From Clostridia bacterium (GTDB lineage Bacteria > Bacillota > Clostridia > Oscillospirales > CAG-272), in contig JAFOGE010000063.1 in NCBI GenBank assembly GCA_017386965.1, positions 1-20,382 of the forward strand: a stretch of 20,382 nucleotides of DNA, in the 5' to 3' direction. The stretch's first letter is position 1. Each line of letters opens with the position of its first letter. The notes below the pieces were generated by a model, which made no database searches, was not told where the DNA came from, and saw nothing but the letters and a program-made list of their open reading frames with translations. Both the position numbers and the translations under genes were made by a program. Below, in pieces: positions 14,259 through 20,382 of the stretch.

Positions 14259-14998
14259 GAATATTGATCACCAATGATGACGGCATCCATTCCGAGGGAC
14301 TTCGGATTCTGACGGACTGGGCCAGGAAGCTCGGAGAGGTCACCGTGGCCGCTCCCAAGGCGGAGCAAAGCGGAAAGAGTCACGCGATCGAGATCGTTCA
14401 CCCCTTCTCGGTAGAGCCCCTGACGCTGGAGAACGGCGTACGTGCATTCAGCATTGACTCTACCCCCGCAGACTGCGTGCGCTACGCAATTTTGGGACTG
14501 CGCGAGCAGTTTGATCTGGTTATTTCGGGAATCAACCGAGGACTGAACATCGGCCGCGACATCATCTATTCGGGCACGGCAGGTGCGGTGTTTGAGGCGG
14601 CAGCATTGGATGTTCCAAGGGCGCTCGCGATCTCCACAGAGCCGTCCTCCTTTGAGAGCGCGCTCGCAAATCTCGACCGCGTCTATGCGTTTTTTAAGAA
14701 GCACGACCTCTTCTCGGTCAATGGAATCTATAACGTGAATATTCCAAAGGACCCCAAGAGCATCCGCATCACGCGGCAGGGAGGCCCCTATTACTCGGAT
14801 GAATTCCCTTCCTACGGAGGAAACCTCGTCATGCCCACGGGAAAGAGCATTTTTCGCGCATGCGGGGATCTGACGCTGGATACCGATGCAACGCTTGGCG
14901 GACACATTTCCATCTCGCCCTTGACCATCATCCGAACCGACCTTGGCGCTTTTGAAAGGCTTTCTGCCCTGAAGGTCGAGGAGATCCCCGAGAAATAA
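14255..14998 (+). CDS. surE: 5'/3'-nucleotidase SurE
   Basis: SurE dephosphorylates nucleoside 5' and 3' monophosphates (and short polyphosphate in some species). The 247-residue product begins MRILITNDDGIHSEGL with metal ligands Asp8 and Asp9, Ser39 in AEQSGKSHA and Asn94 in SGINRGLNIGRDIIYSGT, the canonical active site. The ATG at 14255 is preferred over 14249: it gives the standard N-terminus, a GAGGG site at 6-nt spacing and the ATGA overlap with the stop of the preceding gene. It is last in the dNTPase-NrnA-NrnA-SurE operon; a terminator follows 7 bp after its stop. Confidence 0.95.
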   Translation: MRILITNDDGIHSEGLRILTDWARKLGEVTVAAPKAEQSGKSHAIEIVHPFSVEPLTLENGVRAFSIDSTPADCVRYAILGLREQFDLVISGINRGLNIGRDIIYSGTAGAVFEAAALDVPRALAISTEPSSFESALANLDRVYAFFKKHDLFSVNGIYNVNIPKDPKSIRITRQGGPYYSDEFPSYGGNLVMPTGKSIFRACGDLTLDTDATLGGHISISPLTIIRTDLGAFERLSALKVEEIPEK

Positions 14999-15005
14999 GG
15001 AGAAC

Positions 15006-15039
15006 AAAAAAAGAACTGTCAACGGACAGTTCTTTTTTT
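15006..15039. terminator. Terminator after surE (bidirectional form)
   Basis: A 15-bp perfect stem, AAAAAAAGAACTGTC (15006-15020) with its complement (15025-15039), around an AACG loop. The T-run on the plus strand ends the nucleotide operon; the mirrored T-run on the minus strand could back up the terminator of the surface-protein gene. Confidence 0.93.
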
Positions 15040-15082
15040 GACATATGTTCCCCTGTATGGGGGGCTTTCAGCTCGCAAAAGG

Positions 15083-15115
15083 GCGGGCGCAGCCGAAGCT
15101 GCGCCCGCTTTTTTT
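15083..15115. terminator. Terminator of the surface-protein gene (also usable on plus strand)
   Basis: An 11-bp GC-rich stem GCGGGCGCAGC/GCTGCGCCCGC (15083-15093 with 15098-15108). On the minus strand the loop is a stable UUCG tetraloop and CCTTTTG follows. On the plus strand it is followed by seven T residues (15109-15115). It lies about 50 bp beyond the stop of the minus-strand gene. Confidence 0.88.
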
Positions 15116-15164
15116 ACTTTGGAAGGTTCAGATCAAGGATCTGACATTCCGCGTTTGTTTGAAA

Positions 15165-18100
15165 TTAGTTCTTCTTCTTTGCGAGAAGAGCTGCTGCGAG
15201 AGCGATGTCGCCAAGGATTGCAACGATCGCGATTACAAGAGCAGTGATGTAGAGGCCTGCGGGAGCAGCTGCGCCATCAGCGCCGTTTGCACCTGCTGCA
15301 CCGGTAGCACCGGTAGCGCCGGTAGCGCCGGTAGCACCGGTAGCACCGGTAGCACCGGTATCACCTTTGTCACCCTTGTCACCCTTTTCGCCGGGCAGAC
15401 CCTGAAGACCCTGCTCACCCTGAGCGCCCTGAGCGCCCTGAGGTCCTGCAACGCCGTCAACGCCGTCCTTGCCGTTCTCGCCGTTGGTAACGGTGAAGGT
15501 GTAGTTACCCAAGCCGCCGGGCAGGATTACCTGGTAGGTGTCCACATTGCCCTCGGTACCAATCTTGCAGGTAAGAGCAGTATCGGTAATCATGTAGTCC
15601 AGATTCATATTGGTGAACAGGGTAGCTCCCTCGGAAGGAGTGAGAACAGAGTTCTTAATGATTACGAAGTTGTCGACATTCTCGTCTCCACCAACGATGC
15701 CAACCTTACCGTTTGCTGCGGAAGTATCAATGGTAGAGTTCTCAATGAGAACGTAACGATCAGCGAAATCATAGTCGAACATAATGAAGGGAACAGATCT
15801 TACGTACTCATTCGTGTAAACAACGGAGGAGTTGATGATCTCAAGGTTTGCATTACCCTTGTACAGACGGATCACGCACTTGGGAGTGCCATGTGCAATG
15901 TGTGCACCAACAGTCATATCGATACCATCAAGTGTCAGCGTAGCGTTCTCTTTGACATAGATCGCACCGGTCTGTCTGGAGCTCATAAGAACCATCTTGA
16001 AATTCTTAAGAGTAGAGGTGGCGTTTACGGAGAATGCTGCAAAGTTGTTTCCAGCAACTGCCGTATCGTAGGTCATCGTGGGAAGCTTACCGTTAGCCTT
16101 CTCAACACCCTCAATGGTAACCGGAACCTTAATTGCAACGTCACCGGAAACAACAACGTCATCCAACAGGAAAATCGTGTCGCCTGCCTTAGCAACTTTA
16201 AGAGCATCTGCAAGTGCTGCATAATAGGTGTTGCCAAGCTGGAATGCAGGATAAACAACGTCAAGTGCCTTGCCTGCGTTCAGGAATGCCTCAGCGCCTG
16301 CGCTGGGAACCAGGGTAACATTGTTCTTAATGGTAACCAAGCCGGAGATATCTGCCTCGGTGGTAACGATACCAACCTTGGTGCCTTCTGCAACGTTGGA
16401 TGCATCGATCACAACGTTCTCGAGGGTCAGAGCGAGAGTGTCGGCCTTGTTCTTGCCCATGGAAACCACGTAGAAGTTAACCGTTCTCTTGTAGCCATCT
16501 TCAAAGGTGACATTAGAGTTGGTCATCGTCAAGGACTTACTGTTACTGTAGAAACGGATCAGGGCAATGCCGTTCACCTGGTTGTAGTTCTTAACAAAGA
16601 AATCAACGTTATCGATCACGAGATCGCCGCCAAACTGGAGAATACCGTTCTGGCGGATGGTAGCAGCCACAAAATTGAAGTTCTTCAGGGTTGCACCTGC
16701 CTGGAATCTCAGGCAAGTGAAATCGGAGGTGCGCGAATAGGTCAGCGTAGGCAGCGTGCCGTCCGCCTTCTTAACACCCTCGAGAGTAAAGTACTTGTCG
16801 GGCTTGAGATCGTGCTCTTCCTTGCCCTGGAGTTGATAGTCTGCAATGAGGTAAATGGTGCCGTTTGCCTCAACTGCATTCACAGCATCCTTGAAGGTTG
16901 GGTAGTACTTATCACCAACCTTGAAGGCAGCGTTGGTATAGTCAAGTGCCTTACCTTCGTTCAGGAAAGCTTCAGTACCTGCGCTGGGAGTCAGCGTAAC
17001 GTTTCCTGTGTTAACTACCAGACCGGAAACGTTTGCCTCGGTCTTAACGATACCAACCGTGGTGCCTGCTGCAACGTTGGAAGCATCGATCACGGTGTTT
17101 CCGAGCGCCAGAATCAGCGTATCGGTCGTGTTCTTGCCCATGGAGATCACGTAGACCGGGCAGCTGGTGTGAGAATAACCATCCTCAAAGAGAACCTTGG
17201 AGTTGGTCATCGTCAAGGACTTGCTGTTCTCGTAGAAACGGATCAGGGACTTGCCGTTGCCATTGTTGTAGTTCTTAACGAAGAACTCAACGTTGTCGAT
17301 CACGAGATCACCGCCGAACTGGAGGATACCGTTCTGGCGAATGGTAGCAGCCACAAACTTGAAGTTCTTCAGGGTTGCGCCCTTTTGGAATCTCAGGCAG
17401 GTGTAGCCGGTGGTAAGCGAGTAGGTGAGTGCGGGCAGCGTGCCGTCCTCCTTCTTAACACCCTCGAGAGTAAAGTACTTGTCGGGCTTGAGATCGTGCT
17501 CATCCGCGCCCTGGAGCTCGTAATCCTTAACGATGTAGATCGTTCCGTTGGGATCAACCACCTTCATCGCATTGGTAAAGGTTGCGTAGTACTTATCACC
17601 AACCTTGAAGAAGCCCTCAGAAGGATCTACCGAAGGAACAACCTCAATCTCCTCCTGCTTGGGAAGCGTGTTCGTACCGTCATCGTTGACTACGTAGCCG
17701 TAGGCTGTGGGAGCATTGTCATCATAGCGGTAAGCCTTGGACTTATCGTTGAGCAGAACGGTGGTACCGTTCTTATAGTTTACGACAAGCTTCGTGGGAT
17801 CGTCCAGAACTCCACCGCCTTCCTCCTTGAAGAGGTGCATCATGCCCTTCGCCTGGCTCAGGTCGATGGTGGTGTGGTCCAGGGTAATGGTACCGGTGGT
17901 CTTCTTCTTTGCCACGATGAATACAGCATGGTTGGCCTCGCTGTCGGTTTGACCTGCGGTAGCCGTCATGGTGATCTTGGAATCCTTCAGGGTAACGTTC
18001 GCCGGATTGGCCTCGTCACGCAGACGGAAGATGCCGCAGAAGCCGTTTCCGCCGTATGCCTTGTGGTCGATGATCATCTCGACTTTATCGAACACAACGG

Positions 18101-19598
18101 TTGTGTTCGCGTTGTTCTCGATACCCAGCAGGTAGTACTGGTAAACGTTGACCGTCTGGATCTTGAGATCGCGGAAGGTCACGTTGCCGGTCATGTCGAC
18201 GTAACCGTTGCCCTTGTTGAGGAGCAGGCTGCCGCCCATGCCGATAATGGTTGCGTCATGGAGGATCGTCTTAGCGCCGCCGTTGTGGCCGGGGCCAACG
18301 TCTGCCAACAGGTAGTAGGTTGCGCCCTTAGCGGAGCCCTGTGCGTTGACGGCCTCCTGGAAGTTTGCGTGGATCGCCAGCTCGCCGTTGACAACGAGTG
18401 CGATGCGGTGAGTCTTTGCGTACTCAGCGGAAGCAGTGCCCTTGAGCTCGCCGTTGATCAGGTTGATCTCCTTGTAGGTAACGGCTGCGCCGGTAGCCTC
18501 GGGACCACCCTGCATGGTGAAGCCTGCGCCCTCAAGAACGAGCTTGTCGGTTGCAGCAAGAGCAACCTGGCCCTTTACATTTACACCCTGCAGAGTGAGG
18601 GTAACGGGAGTTGCGCCGGTGTGCTTGATCGCCTTACCGTCCGCGATGGTCAGCGTTGCGGAAGCGCCAACAGGAACGGCAATGGTCAGATCGGAGGTCA
18701 GCTCAACAGATTCCTCCAGAGTAGCGTCAGCGATCACGTAGATCACGCCGCTGCCGGCCTTTGCTGCTGCATAAGCCTCGGCAAAATCAACGTAGTACTC
18801 TTCCTTTGCAGTAGCAGTCTGCGCGTCGGTAACGCGGAAGAGCCAGCCGTCCTTCGCCTGCTTTGCATCCAGCTCAACCTCGTTGTTCAGAGCACCGTTA
18901 AGATAGTTCTTTCCAACGTAGGTGATCGTTGCAGTAGCAGCGCTCCCCTTCGTAAAGGGCTCCGACATAGAGGAAATCGTCGTGTTCTCGATAGTCAGGT
19001 TGCCGTTACCGTTCTCGAAGAAAATGGCGTGAGGCGTGGAGTCTTTCGCCATCGTAAGAGTGCAATCCTTCATCGTCAGCGAAGCATCGCCGTTGCCGGA
19101 ACGCATACGGATGAAGGACTCGGTAACCGCCTTGTTGCCCTTGGCGACCATATCGACATTCTCCAGAGTCAGCGAGGAGAGAGAGGTAACGAAGAAGGCG
19201 TCGTAGTAAGTCTCCTTGCCCTCAAACACGTAGTTGAGGTTCTTTAAGGTTACAGCGCCTGCGGTAGCAGCGTCGTTGTTACCGATCTGCATCATACCTG
19301 CGGACGCCTTGATGGTGGGGTACTTACCCTCGGCATTTGCAACACCCTCGATGGTGATGGTCTTGCTAAGAACCTTAGGAGCAGCGCCACTTACCGTAGC
19401 ATCCTCGGTAACGTAAATGGTACCACCATTTGCTACAGCTGCAACAGCCTCAGCAAAGGTTGCGTAAGTCGTTTCGCCTACTTTCCAAGGCTTGGTTGCG
19501 GGAGCCGCTTCGCCTTCTGCAGAAATCGTAAAGGTTCCTGCAAACGCGGAGAGGATCATGACCAACGCCAGGAAAAAGGACAAGCGTTTGATTTTCAT
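15165..19598 (-). CDS. Giant secreted surface protein: repeated beta-rich modules, collagen-like stalk, C-terminal membrane anchor
   Basis: A 1477-residue cell-surface protein of unknown function. It starts at the ATG 19598 behind GAGGAGG (19609-19615) with a signal peptide (MKIKRLSFFLALVMILSAFA). The body has about six modules of 150-230 residues, each opening with a short F-K-V-G-D-K-Y-Y-A-T-F-like segment, an alpha patch and GTIYIVKDYEL-like strand (near residues 37, 253, 398, 660, 890, 1118), then many short strands of the type LTLENVDM, LTMKDCTLTM, LIENSTID. This pattern suggests a right-handed parallel beta-helix (inference). Modules 4 and 5 are nearly identical. Residues 1373-1444 are 24 uninterrupted Gly-X-Y triplets (GPQ, GAQ, GLP, GEK, GDK, six GAT), followed by a membrane helix (about 1448-1473) and a KKKN tail. 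There is no LPXTG motif, so anchoring is by the helix, not sortase. Adhesion or glycan binding is plausible, unproven. Confidence 0.9.
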   Translation of the reverse strand: MKIKRLSFFLALVMILSAFAGTFTISAEGEAAPATKPWKVGETTYATFAEAVAAVANGGTIYVTEDATVSGAAPKVLSKTITIEGVANAEGKYPTIKASAGMMQIGNNDAATAGAVTLKNLNYVFEGKETYYDAFFVTSLSSLTLENVDMVAKGNKAVTESFIRMRSGNGDASLTMKDCTLTMAKDSTPHAIFFENGNGNLTIENTTISSMSEPFTKGSAATATITYVGKNYLNGALNNEVELDAKQAKDGWLFRVTDAQTATAKEEYYVDFAEAYAAAKAGSGVIYVIADATLEESVELTSDLTIAVPVGASATLTIADGKAIKHTGATPVTLTLQGVNVKGQVALAATDKLVLEGAGFTMQGGPEATGAAVTYKEINLINGELKGTASAEYAKTHRIALVVNGELAIHANFQEAVNAQGSAKGATYYLLADVGPGHNGGAKTILHDATIIGMGGSLLLNKGNGYVDMTGNVTFRDLKIQTVNVYQYYLLGIENNANTTVVFDKVEMIIDHKAYGGNGFCGIFRLRDEANPANVTLKDSKITMTATAGQTDSEANHAVFIVAKKKTTGTITLDHTTIDLSQAKGMMHLFKEEGGGVLDDPTKLVVNYKNGTTVLLNDKSKAYRYDDNAPTAYGYVVNDDGTNTLPKQEEIEVVPSVDPSEGFFKVGDKYYATFTNAMKVVDPNGTIYIVKDYELQGADEHDLKPDKYFTLEGVKKEDGTLPALTYSLTTGYTCLRFQKGATLKNFKFVAATIRQNGILQFGGDLVIDNVEFFVKNYNNGNGKSLIRFYENSKSLTMTNSKVLFEDGYSHTSCPVYVISMGKNTTDTLILALGNTVIDASNVAAGTTVGIVKTEANVSGLVVNTGNVTLTPSAGTEAFLNEGKALDYTNAAFKVGDKYYPTFKDAVNAVEANGTIYLIADYQLQGKEEHDLKPDKYFTLEGVKKADGTLPTLTYSRTSDFTCLRFQAGATLKNFNFVAATIRQNGILQFGGDLVIDNVDFFVKNYNQVNGIALIRFYSNSKSLTMTNSNVTFEDGYKRTVNFYVVSMGKNKADTLALTLENVVIDASNVAEGTKVGIVTTEADISGLVTIKNNVTLVPSAGAEAFLNAGKALDVVYPAFQLGNTYYAALADALKVAKAGDTIFLLDDVVVSGDVAIKVPVTIEGVEKANGKLPTMTYDTAVAGNNFAAFSVNATSTLKNFKMVLMSSRQTGAIYVKENATLTLDGIDMTVGAHIAHGTPKCVIRLYKGNANLEIINSSVVYTNEYVRSVPFIMFDYDFADRYVLIENSTIDTSAANGKVGIVGGDENVDNFVIIKNSVLTPSEGATLFTNMNLDYMITDTALTCKIGTEGNVDTYQVILPGGLGNYTFTVTNGENGKDGVDGVAGPQGAQGAQGEQGLQGLPGEKGDKGDKGDTGATGATGATGATGATGATGAAGANGADGAAAPAGLYITALVIAIVAILGDIALAAALLAKKKN
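15267..15482 (-). repeat. Collagen-like Gly-X-Y tract of the surface protein
   Basis: Twenty-four perfect Gly-X-Y triplets (residues 1373-1444) include GLPGEKGDKGDKGDT and six GAT triplets; the GAT part is a 9-bp tandem DNA repeat (GGTAGCACC and close variants on the plus strand, about 15298-15363). Collagen-like tracts form trimeric stalks in other bacterial surface proteins. The 9-bp units can change number without a frameshift. Confidence 0.93.
16240..17607 (-). repeat. Tandem duplication of a module of about 684 bp
   Basis: Two adjacent segments (about 16240-16923 and 16924-17607) encode nearly the same module of about 228 residues. The nucleotide stretch at 16771 recurs at 17455, exactly 684 bp later, while the stretch at 16260 recurs at 16941 (681 bp, one codon indel). 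Long runs are identical at DNA level (for example the 40 or so bases from 16771 and 17455), pointing to recent duplication or ongoing gene conversion. The boundaries are approximate. Confidence 0.85.
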
Positions 19599-19712
19599 AA
19601 TGGAAAATCCTCCTCAAAGTTTTTTTATAATTATCACACACTCACTGTGCGAAATTATACATGATTCCTTCTTTTTTTCAAAGAAATTTCCGTAGTTTTC
19701 TACGTGTATTTC

Positions 19713-19741
19713 ATTATACAACAATCCGTTTGGAAAAGCAA
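19713..19741 (-). promoter_or_regulatory. Promoter of the surface-protein gene
   Basis: On the minus strand TTGCTT (19736-19741), 17 bp, TATAAT (19713-19718). The start point would be near 19706, giving a 5' UTR of about 108 nt that opens with the hairpin CGTAG/CTACG (19691-19704). A weaker TATAAT near 19815 could be a second, upstream promoter. Confidence 0.75.
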
Positions 19742-19752
19742 TCCACATTTTG

Positions 19753-19771
19753 AACAAAGTTTAAACTTGTT
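19753..19771. promoter_or_regulatory. Inverted repeat upstream of the surface-protein promoter
   Basis: AACAAAGTTTAAACTTGTT is a near-perfect dyad centred on the palindrome AGTTTAAACT, 12 bp upstream of the -35 box. It could be a binding site for a regulator of the surface protein; no regulator gene is adjacent, so this is a guess. The remaining DNA to 20005 is pyrimidine-rich on the plus strand and holds no visible gene. Confidence 0.35.
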
Positions 19772-20005
19772 TTTATGCAAATTAAACAAAATCCATTTTC
19801 GCTTTTTTTCTTCCTTATTATATAGACGCAACCGCTCGAACAATCCATCCTTCCCCGCAGGAAATACCGAATCCATTCCCTCTCTCCCCTCCCGCGCTCA
19901 CCGCTTTTTCTCCCGCACCTGCTATTTGCGCATTTTCCTCATTTCTTTCTGCATATTCTTGTTTTTTATTCAAAAATATGCATTTTTCCCTCATTCTCAA
20001 AAGGC

Positions 20006-20047
20006 AAAAAGCGGCGGGGCAAGATCCAAGGACCTTGCCCCGCCGCT
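20006..20047 (-). terminator. Terminator of groEL
   Basis: A perfect 14-bp stem, AGCGGCGGGGCAAG (minus strand, 20047-20034) with CTTGCCCCGCCGCT (20023-20010), around a 10-nt loop. It is followed on the minus strand by T residues (A run 20006-20010 on plus). It lies 13 bp past the groEL stop. Confidence 0.92.
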
Positions 20048-20060
20048 GCGGGAAATAGAA

Positions 20061-20382
20061 TCAATACATTCCGCCGCCCATTCCGGGAGCGGGAGCGGCA
20101 GCAGGAGCTTCCTCCTTCTGATCCGCGACAACTGCCTCGGTCGTGAGAATGACCGACGCGATGGATGCCGCGTTCTGCAGAGCGGAACGGGTCACCTTGG
20201 TGGGATCCACGATACCGGAAGCCACCATGTCGCAGTAGACCTCGTTGTAGGCGTCGAAGCCGTAGCCGACCTTGCCCGAGTTGACGATCTTATCGACGAT
20301 AACCGAGCCGTCCACGCCTGCGTTGGTTGCGATCTGACGGACGGGCTCCTCAAGCGCCTTGAGCACGATGCGAACACCCGTG
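20061..20382 (-). CDS. groEL: Chaperonin GroEL, C-terminal part
   Basis: The last 106 codons of the 60-kDa chaperonin subunit; the N-terminal part lies outside the window. The reading TGVRIVLKALEEPVRQIA, then NAGVDGSVIVDKI, GYGFDAYN, GIVDPTKVTRSALQNAASIA and LTTEAVVADQKEE is typical of the equatorial domain. It ends PAPGMGGGMY, the Gly-Met-rich tail that projects into the folding cavity, here with a final Tyr. The gene points out of the window's right side, and its terminator (20006-20047) is close. groES, if present, would be further upstream, outside the window. Confidence 0.98.
   Translation of the reverse strand, partial: TGVRIVLKALEEPVRQIATNAGVDGSVIVDKIVNSGKVGYGFDAYNEVYCDMVASGIVDPTKVTRSALQNAASIASVILTTEAVVADQKEEAPAAAPAPGMGGGMY

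Noticed and set aside
15298..15363. Short regular repeats that could suggest a CRISPR-like array.
   Set aside because: The 9-bp units have no spacers and encode Gly-Ala-Thr triplets of the collagen tract.
15045..19247. A 1400-codon open frame on the plus strand, antisense to the surface-protein gene.
   Set aside because: It has no ribosome binding site, no recognisable domain, and its low-complexity parts mirror the collagen repeat. The minus-strand frame has a signal peptide, ribosome binding site, ordered modules and an anchor. The antisense opening follows from biased codon use in the repeats.
19818..20000. A 60-codon minus-strand frame between groEL and the surface-protein promoter.
   Set aside because: There is no ribosome binding site or recognisable product, and it lies in a purine/pyrimidine-skewed intergenic stretch.

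Overview
This window (about 20.4 kb, moderately GC-rich) looks like chromosomal DNA of an anaerobic, fermentative Firmicute, most likely a gut Clostridia member (Oscillospirales- or Christensenellales-like). The grounds are strong AGGAGG-type ribosome binding sites, sigma-A style promoters (TTGACA or TTGCAA, 17 bp, TATAAT), an L10 leader of Gram-positive type, a complete glucose-family PTS, acetate kinase, and a collagen-like surface protein ending in a membrane anchor. The taxonomic placement is inferred from gene content; no marker gene here fixes the species.

Layout. (1) 1-674: the 5' end of rpsJ (minus strand; its 3' end lies outside the window) with a strong promoter and an unusually long (about 340 nt), hairpin-rich leader. 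(2) 960-2466: a divergent pair, an eight-helix membrane protein with a tandem TSLEEN-like acidic tail, then a short WYL-type HTH regulator, closed by a terminator. (3) 2586-3871: rplJ-rplL with promoter, L10 autoregulatory leader, attenuator and terminator; rpoB does not follow. (4) 3872-4306: a gene-free stretch of about 435 bp with several hairpins and no credible ORF. (5) 4307-8479: one operon holding a whole PTS phosphorelay: HPr (with Arg in place of the regulatory Ser46), enzyme I, IIA(Glc) and a IICB permease. (6) 8523-9899: ackA with its own promoter and a bidirectional terminator. (7) 9935-10901: a minus-strand pair of small membrane proteins (DUF2752, then DUF4234). (8) 11021-15039: a tightly coupled operon of nucleotide hydrolases: HD dNTPase, two tandem DHH/DHHA1 (NrnA-like) phosphoesterases, and SurE. 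(9) 15083-19741: a 1477-residue secreted surface protein on the minus strand with repeated beta-rich modules, a 24-triplet collagen-like stalk and a C-terminal membrane helix. (10) 20006-20382: the 3' end of groEL (minus strand) with its terminator.

How the genes work together. The PTS operon imports and phosphorylates a hexose using PEP, and ackA yields ATP from acetyl phosphate at the far end of the same fermentation. The dNTPase, pAp/oligonucleotide phosphatases and SurE 5'-nucleotidase could degrade (d)NTPs, nanoRNA and NMPs to nucleosides, which reads as a nucleotide salvage or clean-up module. The ribosomal protein and GroEL genes are housekeeping. The most unusual parts are the giant modular surface protein, the HPr that lacks Ser46, the tandem divergent NrnA paralogues in an all-hydrolase operon, the structured gap before the PTS operon, and the long rpsJ leader.
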